DNA of 64,000 nt from Xaviernesmea oryzae (GTDB taxonomy: Bacteria > Pseudomonadota > Alphaproteobacteria > Rhizobiales > Rhizobiaceae), in the NCBI RefSeq assembly GCF_900177415.1, contig NZ_FXAF01000003.1, positions 62,001 to 126,000 on the forward strand. The letters run 5' to 3'. Both the position numbers and the translations under genes were made by a program. Shown one piece after another: positions 1-8,889 of this stretch (positions are counted from its first letter, which is position 1; each line of letters opens with the position of its first letter). The notes beneath the pieces were generated by a model that ran no database searches, had not been told where the DNA came from, and worked only from the letters and a program-made list of their open reading frames with translations.

Positions 1-56
1 GATCACCACCGGACCGGCTTGCCTGTCACAGCGCGGCGGTCTTTGCGGAGTTTTCC

Positions 57-1181
57 ATGAAGTTCAACTTCTTTCACCTCATGCCTTATCCGGATTACGA
101 CAAGCTGCCGCATGAGTGGCCAGTCAGCACGCACGGCATCGACAGCCGCCGCATCCAGGCGCTCTACAATGAATATGTCGATGAAATGGCCGATGCCGAG
201 AACTACGGTTTCGATTGGGTGGGCTGCAACGAACACCATTACAGCCCCTATGGCCTGATGGCGAACCCGAACCTGATTGCCGGCGCGCTTGCCCGTCAGA
301 CGAAGAAAGCCAATATCGCCATCGTCGGCAATCTTCTGCCGCTCCTGAATCCGATCCGCGTCGCCGAGGAATACGCGATGATCGACGTGATGTCGGGCGG
401 GCGTCTGGTTGCAGGATTCCTGCGCGGCATTCCGCACGAATATATCGCCTATAACATCCCGCCGAGCGAATCCCGCAGCCGGCTGCGCGAAGCGACCGAG
501 CTCATCATCAAGGCCTGGACCGAGGATGAACCCTTCGGCTGGGAAGGCGAACACTATCAGTTTCCGGCTGTTTCCATCTGGCCGAAGCCGATCCAGAAGC
601 CGCATCCGCGCATTCTGATGTCGGCCAGCAACGAGGAGTCGGCGGAATTCGTCGCCAAGATGCGCGCCATCATGGGCATCACGCTGATCCAGGACCTCGG
701 TGCCGCCCGGAAAGCGATCGAGCACTTCAAGAACGTCGCGCGCGGTTACGGCTGGGAGCCTACTCCCGATGATATCCTGGTCGGCCAGCAGATCTGCATT
801 GCCGATACGGACGAGGAAGCTAGGGAGCATATGGCCGCGGCCCAGACCTATTTCCATCAGACGCTGATGCGGCCGCAGCGTTCCGCCCAGCAGCTCGTGC
901 TGCAGCAAAGCCGCTACTATACCGGCAGCGATGTCGGTGAAAATTTTCAGAAACGCCTCGCAACGCTGCGCAACCGCACCGTCGATGAGCAGATCGAGGC
1001 CGGCTCGATCATCTGCGGCAGCCCGGAATCGGTCGTCAAGCAGATCACGCGTCTCAATCAGGAACTCGGCTGCGGCCTGCTGAACCTGACGATCAAGGTC
1101 GGTAACATGCCGGGAAGCGTCGTCCGCCGCGGCATGGAATTGTTCCGCGACCGCGTCGCTCCACATGTCGCCGGTCTCTAG
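57..1181 (+). CDS. LLM-class flavin-dependent monooxygenase
   Basis: This 374-residue protein belongs to the bacterial-luciferase-like (LLM) fold, a TIM barrel that uses reduced FMN and oxygen. The family pattern is visible: an N-terminal beta strand with MKFNFFHLMPYP, GFDWVGCNEHHY near residue 55 (the conserved Glu-His-His of the family), GGRLVAGFLRG near 120, and a C-terminal CGSPESVVKQI segment typical of the family end. The length suits a full enzyme. The ATG has GCGGAG six bases upstream. It heads a plus-strand group with an alpha/beta hydrolase, suggesting oxygenation followed by hydrolysis of a catabolic substrate. It needs reduced flavin; the only flavin reductase seen is the FMN reductase at 17302-17877, in another operon. 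The substrate is unknown. Confidence 0.85.
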   Translation: MKFNFFHLMPYPDYDKLPHEWPVSTHGIDSRRIQALYNEYVDEMADAENYGFDWVGCNEHHYSPYGLMANPNLIAGALARQTKKANIAIVGNLLPLLNPIRVAEEYAMIDVMSGGRLVAGFLRGIPHEYIAYNIPPSESRSRLREATELIIKAWTEDEPFGWEGEHYQFPAVSIWPKPIQKPHPRILMSASNEESAEFVAKMRAIMGITLIQDLGAARKAIEHFKNVARGYGWEPTPDDILVGQQICIADTDEEAREHMAAAQTYFHQTLMRPQRSAQQLVLQQSRYYTGSDVGENFQKRLATLRNRTVDEQIEAGSIICGSPESVVKQITRLNQELGCGLLNLTIKVGNMPGSVVRRGMELFRDRVAPHVAGL

Positions 1182-1248
1182 GCAATTCCAGCAAAGCGGA
1201 CAGCGATTTTCCATGAAGAGTCGCGCAAACAAGAATGGAGTTTGATCC

Positions 1249-2028
1249 ATGACTTTCGAAATCAAGACGGCCGAGCTCAGCGGCGGCAAGCTCGCCTATC
1301 ATGTCGGCGGCGCCGGTACGCCGGTCCTTTATCTTCATGCGGCCGGCGGCGTCATGCTGACCGAGCCGCTCAAGGCGCTCACCCGCAACCACACGGTCTA
1401 TGCGCCGATCTGCCCCGGCTTCGATGGTACGGAAGGCAACGAGGGCCTGAAGACCGTGCGGGACTGGGTAGCCATGGTCGCAGAGTTTGCGCAAAAGCTC
1501 GTCGGTGAGCGTTTCGATGTGATCGGCTCTTCTTTCGGCAGCTGGACGGCGCTGTGGCTCGCCGCCGAAAATCCGAAGATGGTGGACCATCTGATTCTGG
1601 GTGTGCCGGCTGGTTTCCGCTTCGGCGGCAAAGGCGGGCTTCCAGCGGACCCTGAAGCGCGCTTCAAGGCGCTTTATGCCTATCCGCAGAAGATCACGTC
1701 CACGCCGAAGACGCCGGAAGTCATGGCGAACAATGGCAAGACCTACGAGCGCCTCGCCAACAATGTTCAGGTTGACGAGGCGCTCAGCGCGCGCCTGCCT
1801 TCGATCGAGGCGGTGACGCTGATCCTGCTGGGCACGGAGGACAAGGTGGTGCCCGCAGAGGCAGGCGCGCATCTGAAACGCCATATCCCGACCTCGCAGC
1901 GCGCCTTCATCTTCGACGCCGCCCATTCCATCGAGGTCGACCAGCCTGAACGAACACTGCGACTGTGGACTGCCTTCCTGAAACGCGGCCCGGGCTACGT
2001 GCTGAACCAGGGACAGGAGGCGGCTTGA
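1249..2028 (+). CDS. Alpha/beta hydrolase
   Basis: A 259-residue alpha/beta-hydrolase-fold enzyme, probably cytoplasmic. The nucleophile elbow reads GSSFGSW (Ser near residue 94), the acid is probably the Asp in LLGTEDKVVP, and the catalytic His lies in DAAHSIEVDQP near the C-terminus, so the triad looks complete. An HAAGG stretch near residue 32 fits the usual oxyanion HG region. It starts 67 bases after the LLM monooxygenase and is followed within 50 bases by a strong terminator, so the two probably form one transcript. It may cleave an ester, lactone or C-C bond made by the monooxygenase; that pairing is inferred from position only. Confidence 0.85.
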   Translation: MTFEIKTAELSGGKLAYHVGGAGTPVLYLHAAGGVMLTEPLKALTRNHTVYAPICPGFDGTEGNEGLKTVRDWVAMVAEFAQKLVGERFDVIGSSFGSWTALWLAAENPKMVDHLILGVPAGFRFGGKGGLPADPEARFKALYAYPQKITSTPKTPEVMANNGKTYERLANNVQVDEALSARLPSIEAVTLILLGTEDKVVPAEAGAHLKRHIPTSQRAFIFDAAHSIEVDQPERTLRLWTAFLKRGPGYVLNQGQEAA

Positions 2029-2073
2029 TAAGATTTTCCATCGGGGTATGGAATTCCCCTCCCAGGGAAGCTT

Positions 2074-2098
2074 GGCCCGGCAATGCCGGGCCTTTTTT
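2074..2098 (+). terminator. Rho-independent terminator
   Basis: A perfect 8-bp GC-rich inverted repeat, GGCCCGGC / GCCGGGCC, with a 3-base loop is followed directly by six T residues. It lies 46 bases after the hydrolase stop and ends the first plus-strand transcript, so the molybdenum gene downstream needs its own promoter. Confidence 0.9.
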
Positions 2099-2121
2099 CG
2101 TTACGTGGCGGATTTTCAACA

Positions 2122-2149
2122 TTGACGGATTGAGTATGTCTATTATGAA
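2122..2149 (+). promoter_or_regulatory. Candidate sigma-70 promoter before the molybdenum hydroxylase gene
   Basis: TTGACG, a 16-base spacer and TATGAA resemble -35 and -10 boxes. They sit just past the terminator and about 90 bases before the chosen start of the next gene. The match is moderate and based on consensus only. Confidence 0.35.
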
Positions 2150-2239
2150 TGAATTTGCTTTTCGTCAGGAAGAGGCCTAGAGCCGCAGACGGAATCCCAT
2201 CGGCCGGAATAGATGGACGATGCGAAAGGGAGGAATGGC

Positions 2240-4591
2240 ATGATCGGTGAAGACGTCAGGCGCAAGGAAGATCTCCGGTTGATCACCGGCCGGGGTGAAT
2301 ACGCCGACGACCTGAAATACGAAAACGCGGCCTATGCCGCTTTCGTCCGTTCGCCGCATGCCCATGCGATCATCAAAAGCATCGATACCTCCGCGGCACT
2401 GGAAATGCCGGGTGTGCTGGCGGTGCTGACCGGCGAGGACATCCTCGCCGCCGGTATCAAACCGATCCCGCATGCGATCGGCAGCTCGCAATTCGGCTCC
2501 GACATCCGCATCAAGAACCGTGATGGCACGGAACGCGCCCGCACTCACCATCAGGCGCTGCCGACCGACAGGGCCCGTTTCGTCGGTGAGGCGGTGGCGG
2601 TGGTCGTCGCCGAGAGCACCAATCTCGCCAAGGATGCGGCGGAAGTTGTGATGATCGACTGGGAAGAGCTGCCCTCCGTGGTGCGCGGCGTCGATGCGCT
2701 GGAAGATGGCGCTCCGCAGATCTGGGATCACGTGCCCGGCAATCTCGCCATGGATGGCGAGGTGGGCAGCCCGGCGGACACGGCGGCCGCCTTCGCCAAG
2801 GCGGCACACGTACTGGAATTCGAGAGCTGGGCGCAGCGCGTCACCGGCGTCCACATGGAGCCGCGTTCCTCGTCGGCCGAATACGATCCGCAGACCGGCA
2901 AGTTCACCATTCATGCCTCCGGCGGCCACGGCGTGGTGATGATGCGCGAGCAGATCGCCGCCTCGCTTGGCGTCGATATGGCCTTCGTGCGCGTCGTCGC
3001 GCCGCGTGATGTCGGCGGCAATTTCGGCACCCGCAACGCAACCTATCCGGAATTCGTGCTGCTTCCCTATGCCGCGAAACTGATCGGCCGGCCCGTCAAG
3101 CATCAGGCGGAGCGCATCGAGGCCTTCCTTTCCGATTTCCAGGGTCGCGACCTGCATGTGAAGGCGCGGCTTGCACTCGACGAGAAGGGCAAGTTCCTCG
3201 CCTTCCATTCGGTCAACACCAGCAATATCGGCGCCCACACGGTCTCTTACACCGCCCTCAACAAGGGCATCCAGCTGATGACCAGCCTTTACCGCGTGCC
3301 GGTGGCGCATGTGGAATTCCGTGCGGCGATGACCAATACCGTGCCGACCATCCCCTATCGTAGCGCCGGCCGTCCGGAGGCCATGTACATCATCGAGCGG
3401 ATGATCGACCTCGCGGCACGCAAGTTCGGTTTCGACCGGGTGGAGTTGCGCCGCATCAACATGATCCCGGAAGAGGAATGTCCCTACGCCAACCCGGTCG
3501 GGGTCACCTATGACAACGGCGATTACATCGGTTGCATGGACAAGGTGCTTACCATGGCCGACTGGAAGGGTTTCGAGGCACGCCGGGCGGAAGCGAGGGC
3601 GCGCGGCAAATACCGCGGCATCGGCATGTCCAACTATATTGAGGGCACCAGCGGCGTGCCGCGTGAGCGCGCCGAGATCACCGTCGATCCGACGTCGGGC
3701 ATCGTCGACGTGGTGATCGGTACCCAGAACACCGGGCAGGGGCATGAAACCGCCTTCGCCCAGCTTGTCGGCTCCTTCCTCGGCATTTCCCACGAGGTCG
3801 TTCAGATCCGCGCCAGCGACACGGATTTCGTCTCTGCCGGCGGCGGTTCGCATTCCGGCCGCTCGCTGCGTTTCTCCTCGATCGTCATGCACAAGGCGAC
3901 CGCCGAGATCATCGAGCGCGGCAGGAAGATCGCCGCCTTCATGCTGAATGTCGCACCCGATGCGATCGATTACACCGACGGTCATTTCCGCGCCCGCGGC
4001 TCGAACGGCGTCATGAGCCTGTTCGAGGCGGCCGAGGCGGCTGAAAAGGATCTCGGCCTGCCGGACGAGCTGAAGGGCATACTCGCGGCGGTCGCCGACG
4101 AGACGACCCACGGGCTTGCCTACCCCTATGGTGCGGCGGTCTGCGAGATCGAGATCGACCCGGAAACGGGCTTCTACGAAATCCCGCGCTATTCGACGGT
4201 GGACGATGTGGGCAAGGCACTGAATCCGATGATCGTCGACGGCCAGACCCATGGCGGCATCGTGCAGGGCGCCGGCCAGGCGCTGTTCGAATGGTCGCAT
4301 TACGACCGCGAGACGGGCCAGAATCTGTCCGCGACCTTCATGGATTACCAGGTGGCGCGCGCCTCGGACTTCCCGAGCTTCGACACCCATATCAGCGAAG
4401 TGCCGGCGAAAAGCCATCCGCTCGGTTTCCGTCCCGGAGGAGAGGGCGGCACGACCCCTTCGCTGGGCGTGACGGTCAATGCTATCACCGATGCATTGGC
4501 CGATCTCGGCGTGCGCCATATCGAAATGCCTGTGACGCCTTTCCGTATCTGGCAGGCGATCCAGCAGGCAAAAGCAGATCAAGCAGTTTAG
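2240..4591 (+). CDS. Xanthine-dehydrogenase-family molybdopterin-binding large subunit
   Basis: A 783-residue large subunit of the CO dehydrogenase/xanthine dehydrogenase family, which hydroxylates carbon centres using a Mo-pterin cytosine dinucleotide cofactor. Seen: the N-terminal RRKEDLRLITGRGEYADD typical of CoxL-type proteins, PYRSAGRPEAMYIIERMIDL mid-protein, a GTQNTGQGHETAFAQ glycine/glutamine loop, and GGEGGTTPSLG near the C-terminus, carrying the Glu expected to be catalytic. An upstream in-frame ATG at 2213 exists, but AAAGGGAGG six bases before 2240 supports the later start. No FAD (CoxM) or 2Fe-2S (CoxS) gene is adjacent, so it must find partners elsewhere or work differently. It is followed after 26 bases by an enoyl-CoA hydratase family gene. 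Confidence 0.88.
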   Translation: MIGEDVRRKEDLRLITGRGEYADDLKYENAAYAAFVRSPHAHAIIKSIDTSAALEMPGVLAVLTGEDILAAGIKPIPHAIGSSQFGSDIRIKNRDGTERARTHHQALPTDRARFVGEAVAVVVAESTNLAKDAAEVVMIDWEELPSVVRGVDALEDGAPQIWDHVPGNLAMDGEVGSPADTAAAFAKAAHVLEFESWAQRVTGVHMEPRSSSAEYDPQTGKFTIHASGGHGVVMMREQIAASLGVDMAFVRVVAPRDVGGNFGTRNATYPEFVLLPYAAKLIGRPVKHQAERIEAFLSDFQGRDLHVKARLALDEKGKFLAFHSVNTSNIGAHTVSYTALNKGIQLMTSLYRVPVAHVEFRAAMTNTVPTIPYRSAGRPEAMYIIERMIDLAARKFGFDRVELRRINMIPEEECPYANPVGVTYDNGDYIGCMDKVLTMADWKGFEARRAEARARGKYRGIGMSNYIEGTSGVPRERAEITVDPTSGIVDVVIGTQNTGQGHETAFAQLVGSFLGISHEVVQIRASDTDFVSAGGGSHSGRSLRFSSIVMHKATAEIIERGRKIAAFMLNVAPDAIDYTDGHFRARGSNGVMSLFEAAEAAEKDLGLPDELKGILAAVADETTHGLAYPYGAAVCEIEIDPETGFYEIPRYSTVDDVGKALNPMIVDGQTHGGIVQGAGQALFEWSHYDRETGQNLSATFMDYQVARASDFPSFDTHISEVPAKSHPLGFRPGGEGGTTPSLGVTVNAITDALADLGVRHIEMPVTPFRIWQAIQQAKADQAV

Positions 4592-4617
4592 GGGGAAGCC
4601 CGATGGAGGAGAAAGAA

Positions 4618-5340
4618 ATGTCGGAAGTCCTGATTTCCACGAAGGGGAATGTCCTCGAGATCACCCTCAACCGTCCCGACAAGGGCAACGCATTGACCTC
4701 CGAGATGGCCGAATCCATCACCGCTGCCTTGAAGTCGCTGTCGCCGGAGACCCGCGTCGTGCTGATGAAGGCGAACGGCCCGGATTTCTGCACCGGGCGC
4801 AGCGCCGCCATGCCGGCGCCCGGTAGCCGCGCCACGGCGCTCGACCTGCGCAACGCGATCTCCGATCCGGTGCTCGATTTCTACGAGGTGCTGCGCGAAA
4901 TCCCCGTGCCGTTCATCGCGGCCGTCAACGGCAAGGCTGCCGGCGTCGGCTGCGCCATCGCGGCCCTTGCGGATGTGGCCGTCGCCACGGACGTTGCCAC
5001 CTTCCAGGTACCGGAGATGAACCACGACATTGCCCCCACGCTGGTGCTGAACGCACTCGCCGACCGCATCTCGCGTGCCGCTCTCGCCCGCATGGTCTTT
5101 ACCCGCGATGTGATTCCGGCGGCGGAAGCCAAGGTTCTCGGATTGATCGGGATCACCGTTCCGGCTGAGAGCCTTGACGCGGAAGTCAACCGCGTCGTGA
5201 GCCAGTTGGAGAAGAACTCCGTACCGACCGTACGCGGCATCAAGGCCTTCATCTCCATGAGCCCGGAGACGTCCTTCGCTTCCCGCAAGGAACTCGCGGC
5301 GCTGATCAACTGCGTCGCGACGGCGGAAAAGTTCAGGTGA
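4618..5340 (+). CDS. Enoyl-CoA hydratase/isomerase family protein
   Basis: A 240-residue crotonase-fold protein. The N-terminal EITLNRPDKGNALTSEM, the mid-protein oxyanion-hole region PDFCTGR, and IAAVNGKAAGVGCAIAALAD around residues 100-120 are classic for the family. The hydratase catalytic glutamates are not obvious: the second position reads around VPEMNHDIAPT, so it may be a hydratase, isomerase or C-C hydrolase. The start at 4618 is chosen because GGAGG lies eight bases upstream; an ATG at 4603 is in frame. It follows the molybdenum subunit closely and is probably co-transcribed. It implies CoA thioester intermediates in this pathway, in keeping with the thioesterase of the converging operon. 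The next gene converges 55 bases away, with only a weak hairpin between. Confidence 0.82.
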   Translation: MSEVLISTKGNVLEITLNRPDKGNALTSEMAESITAALKSLSPETRVVLMKANGPDFCTGRSAAMPAPGSRATALDLRNAISDPVLDFYEVLREIPVPFIAAVNGKAAGVGCAIAALADVAVATDVATFQVPEMNHDIAPTLVLNALADRISRAALARMVFTRDVIPAAEAKVLGLIGITVPAESLDAEVNRVVSQLEKNSVPTVRGIKAFISMSPETSFASRKELAALINCVATAEKFR

Positions 5341-5395
5341 GTTTATCGGGGAAAGGCGGTCGGCGGACCGGATGAGGGGCAACCAAAACCTGCGC

Positions 5396-6349
5396 CTAGA
5401 GTGCCAATCCCTTGGTCACATGTTCCGTAAGCGCCTTTGTTGCGGCCGGGGAAATCTCAACGATCGCCCGTGCATCGAGGTCGAAGACGATCGCGACCGA
5501 CTGCATCGAGCCGAATACCCGGCCGTTGAAGGGGTCGACCATCCAGAAGATCAGCGACATCGTGCGCTTATCGGTCTTCTCCAGGCCTGCCCAGATCTCG
5601 AAACAGTCGCCGAGGCGCGGGCAGTCCCCATAGACGATGCGGAATTCCAGCACTGCCCCGCCCACCTTGCCGGGCGGGGTTTCCGCAAGCTCGGCGACGA
5701 GGGCGCGCAGCGGCCCCGTGAGCTGCTTCACGCCGCCGCCGACGGCGCCGATGAATTTTTGCGGACCCATCCGGCCAAAGGCATCGCAGGAATCCCGCTC
5801 GATGAGGCTCATCGCCGTGCGCTTCAAGGAGAGTTCCACGGCCCGTTCACGCGAGGCCGTCATTGCAACCGGCGCGTCATTCGTACCGCGTGGTGCTGCT
5901 TCCTTCGGCGTCTCGACCAGTGCTGCGAAAGCTTTCTCCCGGAAGGCCGCAGGCCAGGGCAACGATGTTACGCCGTCTGAAGCATGCACATGCGTCACCC
6001 GCACGCGGAACGTCGCGGCCACCTGTCCGGTTTCGCTGTGATAGAGCACGAGCACGGCGAAGGCGGTCGCCTCACCGATCTCCAGGAAACCGCCGGTCAT
6101 GTGCAGCGGCGCGCCCGCATGTGCCTCGCGATGGAAGCGGATGTGGTGTTCGTTGAAGGCAACCGTCGTTGCGGAACCGGGCGAGAAAAGACCGGGCAGT
6201 CCGTTGAAGCCAAAGAGGATGGCCAGCCCTTCATTGGCCCGCGCCACATAATACTGCGTGTTCCAGTGGCCCATCTCGTCCACTTCCCACTGCCGCGCGC
6301 TTCCACGCCATACCTCGATCATGGGGCTTCCGGCCATCCCGCCGCTCAC
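5396..6349 (-). CDS. Double-hotdog acyl-CoA thioesterase family protein
   Basis: A 317-residue protein with two hotdog-like halves. The first (residues about 10-150) has WEVDEMGHWNTQYYVARANEG, the pattern of 4-hydroxybenzoyl-CoA/acyl-CoA thioesterases where the Asp is often catalytic. The second (about 180-310) starts SCDAFGRMGPQKFIGAVGGG and has EFRIVYGDCPRLGDCFEIW. It is the last gene of the gentisate operon. The start is a GTG overlapping the upstream TGA as GTGA, with AGGAGG seven bases before it, so it is translationally coupled to the alcohol dehydrogenase. A likely job is releasing an aromatic or aliphatic acid from CoA; a gentisyl-CoA thioesterase would suit the neighbours but is inference. 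Confidence 0.78.
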   Translation of the reverse strand: MSGGMAGSPMIEVWRGSARQWEVDEMGHWNTQYYVARANEGLAILFGFNGLPGLFSPGSATTVAFNEHHIRFHREAHAGAPLHMTGGFLEIGEATAFAVLVLYHSETGQVAATFRVRVTHVHASDGVTSLPWPAAFREKAFAALVETPKEAAPRGTNDAPVAMTASRERAVELSLKRTAMSLIERDSCDAFGRMGPQKFIGAVGGGVKQLTGPLRALVAELAETPPGKVGGAVLEFRIVYGDCPRLGDCFEIWAGLEKTDKRTMSLIFWMVDPFNGRVFGSMQSVAIVFDLDARAIVEISPAATKALTEHVTKGLAL

Positions 6350-7404
6350 GCGATTTCCTCCTGCAAGACGATCCGGCCCTTCACTGCGCCCCTGCGAAGC
6401 CGGTCCATGGCGTCGTTGATCGAGGTCTTCGGCACGGCTTCGTAGGGTATAGCGTCGAGCTTACCGCGCTTTGCCAGCTCCACCAGATCGCGCAGTTCCT
6501 GCAGCGTGCCGGTGATGCTGCCGATCAGGCTCAATCCTCCCTGGGCCATGCGCATGGTCGGGACGGTGATCTGGCCGCCGAACATGCCCACCATGATGAT
6601 GCGGCCGCCACGCGCCAATGCCGGGAAAGAGAAGGCGGCCGTTTGGCTGTTGTTGACGAAATCGATGATCGTGCGCACCGGCCTGCCGGCGGTCTCGACG
6701 ATCTTCTTCGTCACGTCGTCACCGGTCGAGAGCACCGTCTTGTGCGCGCCGGCTTTGACGGCCGTTTCCAGCTTGTCTTCCGAGACGTCCACCACGACGA
6801 TGTTCTCATGGCCGAACGCCTTGAGAATGACGATGCCGCTCAATCCGAGGCCCCCCGCGCCGACTACGACGATCGCCTCGTCGGGGCTTGCCGGCATGGC
6901 CTTGCGGATGGCGGAATAGGCAGTCAGGCCCGAGCAGGCATAGGTCGCCGCAAGCGCCGGATCGAGATCGCCCGTGTCGATCAGGTAGCGGCTATGCGGC
7001 ACGACCACGTGGCTGCCGAAGCCGCCCGGTCTGCGCATGCCGAGCGGCCGGCCTTGCATGCAGAGGTTCTCCCGGCCGGTGCGGCACGTATCGCATTCAC
7101 CGCAGCCCAGCCATGGATAAACGAGGCGGCGATCGCCTATCTTGACATCGGTAACGTCAGGACCAACGGCGCTGACCGTGCCGAGGATCTCATGGCCGAG
7201 CGTGATCGGATGTTTCATGCCGATGCTGTCGATCGTGACCTTTTTGTCGCCCATGTCGAACACGCCTTTCCATAGCGTGATGTCCGAATGGCAGAGACCG
7301 CAATGGGATACCGAAACGACGACCTCGCTGCCGGCCGGCTCGGGCGTCGCTTCCTTCACCTGCCTCAGCACTTCCGACGCTTCGAATACCTTCCATGACC
7401 GCAT
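6346..7404 (-). CDS. Zinc-dependent alcohol dehydrogenase
   Basis: A 352-residue medium-chain dehydrogenase. The catalytic zinc ligands appear in CGLCHSD (Cys35/Cys38 region) and GHE (His71-Glu72). The structural zinc cysteines are the cluster CGECDTCRTGRENLC at about 101-115. The Rossmann motif VVGAGGLGLSG follows near residue 165. It oxidises an alcohol with NAD(P); the insert after CHSD (KGVFDMGDKKVTIDS) resembles dehydrogenases acting on cyclic or CoA-bound alcohols, but that is only suggestive. The start at 7404 is chosen for GGGAGGAG just upstream; a longer frame begins at 7461. It lies 68 bases after marR and overlaps the thioesterase start. Confidence 0.87.
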   Translation of the reverse strand: MRSWKVFEASEVLRQVKEATPEPAGSEVVVSVSHCGLCHSDITLWKGVFDMGDKKVTIDSIGMKHPITLGHEILGTVSAVGPDVTDVKIGDRRLVYPWLGCGECDTCRTGRENLCMQGRPLGMRRPGGFGSHVVVPHSRYLIDTGDLDPALAATYACSGLTAYSAIRKAMPASPDEAIVVVGAGGLGLSGIVILKAFGHENIVVVDVSEDKLETAVKAGAHKTVLSTGDDVTKKIVETAGRPVRTIIDFVNNSQTAAFSFPALARGGRIIMVGMFGGQITVPTMRMAQGGLSLIGSITGTLQELRDLVELAKRGKLDAIPYEAVPKTSINDAMDRLRRGAVKGRIVLQEEIA

Positions 7405-7472
7405 GGCGCTCTCCTCCCAGATGCTCGTGAAATGAATATCAGGCAACCTGTCATGCTGCAATCGGGAAATGG

Positions 7473-7973
7473 CTATTCCGCCTGGTCCTGTTCCTCGATT
7501 GCGGCTTCGGCTCCGGCAATGGCCTTGTCGAGCAGCGCGAGAAATGTCTGCCGTTCCTCGGGTGAGAGATTGCGCAGAAGGTCGGCCTCGTGCTCCGGCG
7601 TCGAGGCCTCCACCAGCGCCGCGGCGTGGAGGCCGGCTTTGGTGAGACGCAGTTCATAGACACGACCGTCGTCGGTCGATCGGATGCGTTCGACGAGTTT
7701 CTGTTCGATGAGTGGTGCAAGCGACTGGATGAGCGTCGGCGCCTCGATGCGAAGCAGTCTTGCGAGCGCGATCTGGCTGATGCCGGGGTAACGACCGATC
7801 AGGAGCAATACGCCGCCCTGCACCGGCGTGACGGCGAGCGAGCGCGCCCGGAACCAGCCCTGCCAATGGCTGCCGAACAGCGTCTGCAAACGCCTTATAC
7901 GGATGCCGACGACACCGTCGAGAAGGACGGCCGGGCTGCCCTCCGTCTTCGATGTCTTCGGATCGGAACTCAT
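7473..7973 (-). CDS. MarR family transcriptional regulator
   Basis: A 166-residue winged-helix regulator of the MarR type. Residues about 45-110 form the DNA-binding region: VTPVQGGVLLLIGRYPGISQ, then ALARLLRIEAPTLIQSLAPL as the recognition helices and a wing at RSTDDGRVYELRLTKAG. Its ATG overlaps the TGA of the upstream hydrolase gene (ATGA); an alternative TTG start adds four residues. The gene lies inside the gentisate operon, so autoregulation with its own pathway is likely. The palindrome at 9972-9996, overlapping the operon promoter, is the natural operator. The inducer may be gentisate or a precursor, by analogy with other MarR proteins that sense phenolic acids. Confidence 0.87.
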   Translation of the reverse strand: MSSDPKTSKTEGSPAVLLDGVVGIRIRRLQTLFGSHWQGWFRARSLAVTPVQGGVLLLIGRYPGISQIALARLLRIEAPTLIQSLAPLIEQKLVERIRSTDDGRVYELRLTKAGLHAAALVEASTPEHEADLLRNLSPEERQTFLALLDKAIAGAEAAIEEQDQAE

Positions 7974-8839
7974 GTCTTGTCCCAATTGTCGTAGACCTTC
8001 ACGTCCATCGAGCCGATACCCTCGAACGTGCCGTGCAGCGTATCGCCCGCGGCGATCGGCGCCACACCTTCCGGCGTGCCGGTCATGATGATGTCACCCG
8101 GATAGAGCGTGTAGGCCTTGGAGGTGAATTCGATCAGCTTCTGAACGTTGAAGATCAGCATGCCGGTGTTCGATTTCTGGCGCGTTTGGCCGCCGATCGT
8201 CAGCTCGAAGTCGAGGTTGTTCGGATCGGCGATCTCGTCGGCAGTGACGACATAGGGGCCGAGCACGCTGAACGTGTCGAGCGACTTGCGGTAGCTGCGT
8301 TCTTCCGGCCCACGGATGGTGATGTCGTAGCCGATCGCATAACCCGCGACATAATCCAGCGCGTCAGCCTCGGAGATGCGGAAGCCTTTCCTCCCGATGA
8401 TGACGGCCAGTTCGATCTCGTGGTCGGTGCGACGGTCGTTCCAGTCGACGACGACGCCTTCCGAAGGACCGATGAGTGAGCTGGTCGCCTTCAGGAACAC
8501 GCCGGCCTCGGCGATCGGCTTGATCTTCATGCCGTGATGCAGTTGGTCGCTGTCCAGCACCTCGTCGAGATGGAGGCGGTAGTTGACCGGTGCGCCGACG
8601 ATCTTGCCCGGATTGGCGATCGGGCTCAGCAGGGCCACGTCGGCGAGCCTTTTCGAAGGCGCAGTCTTGGCCATCTCCTCCATGACAGGCCGCAGCTCGG
8701 CGAAATGCGCCATGAACTGGTCGCCATGTGGAAAGGGGTAGCGGTAGGCCGGCAGGCGGTCGAGAACGGCAGTGACATCCTTCACCTCGTCGCCGACAAC
8801 CACGCCCAGACGGTTATCGTCGAAGCGGCAGAAACGCAT
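7970..8839 (-). CDS. Fumarylacetoacetate hydrolase family protein (probable fumaryl/maleylpyruvate hydrolase)
   Basis: A 289-residue FAH-fold enzyme. Metal ligands typical of the family are visible: Glu141 and Glu143 in DHEIELAV, and Asp172 in GYDITIRG. The C-terminal PGDIIMTGTPEGVAP is the other family signature. Next to a gentisate dioxygenase, the expected reaction is cleavage of maleylpyruvate or fumarylpyruvate to pyruvate and maleate or fumarate. No maleylpyruvate isomerase is adjacent, so direct maleylpyruvate hydrolysis is possible. The start at 8839 follows GAGGAG; a 16-residue longer frame lacks a site. It begins 50 bases after the dioxygenase gene and its stop overlaps marR. Confidence 0.88.
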   Translation of the reverse strand: MRFCRFDDNRLGVVVGDEVKDVTAVLDRLPAYRYPFPHGDQFMAHFAELRPVMEEMAKTAPSKRLADVALLSPIANPGKIVGAPVNYRLHLDEVLDSDQLHHGMKIKPIAEAGVFLKATSSLIGPSEGVVVDWNDRRTDHEIELAVIIGRKGFRISEADALDYVAGYAIGYDITIRGPEERSYRKSLDTFSVLGPYVVTADEIADPNNLDFELTIGGQTRQKSNTGMLIFNVQKLIEFTSKAYTLYPGDIIMTGTPEGVAPIAAGDTLHGTFEGIGSMDVKVYDNWDKT

Positions 8840-8889
8840 TTTTCTCTCCTCGGGTTCTTGAAGAAGGTGGCGAAGACGCCGCGCCATGG

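Noticed and set aside
1..60. A short frame that runs in from the window edge and ends at a TGA overlapping the first ATG (ATGA at 57-60).
   Set aside because: It could be the tail of an upstream coupled gene, but only 19 codons are visible and they match no family I recognise, so it is not called.
2177..4582. A long open frame antisense to the molybdenum hydroxylase gene.
   Set aside because: It mirrors the sense gene in a GC-rich genome; its translation is rich in His, Arg, Gly and Asp with no domain, and the sense frame has clear family motifs.
5341..5395. A terminator between the converging enoyl-CoA hydratase and thioesterase genes.
   Set aside because: Only a weak GGTC/GACC stem is present and there is no T-run, so I do not call it.
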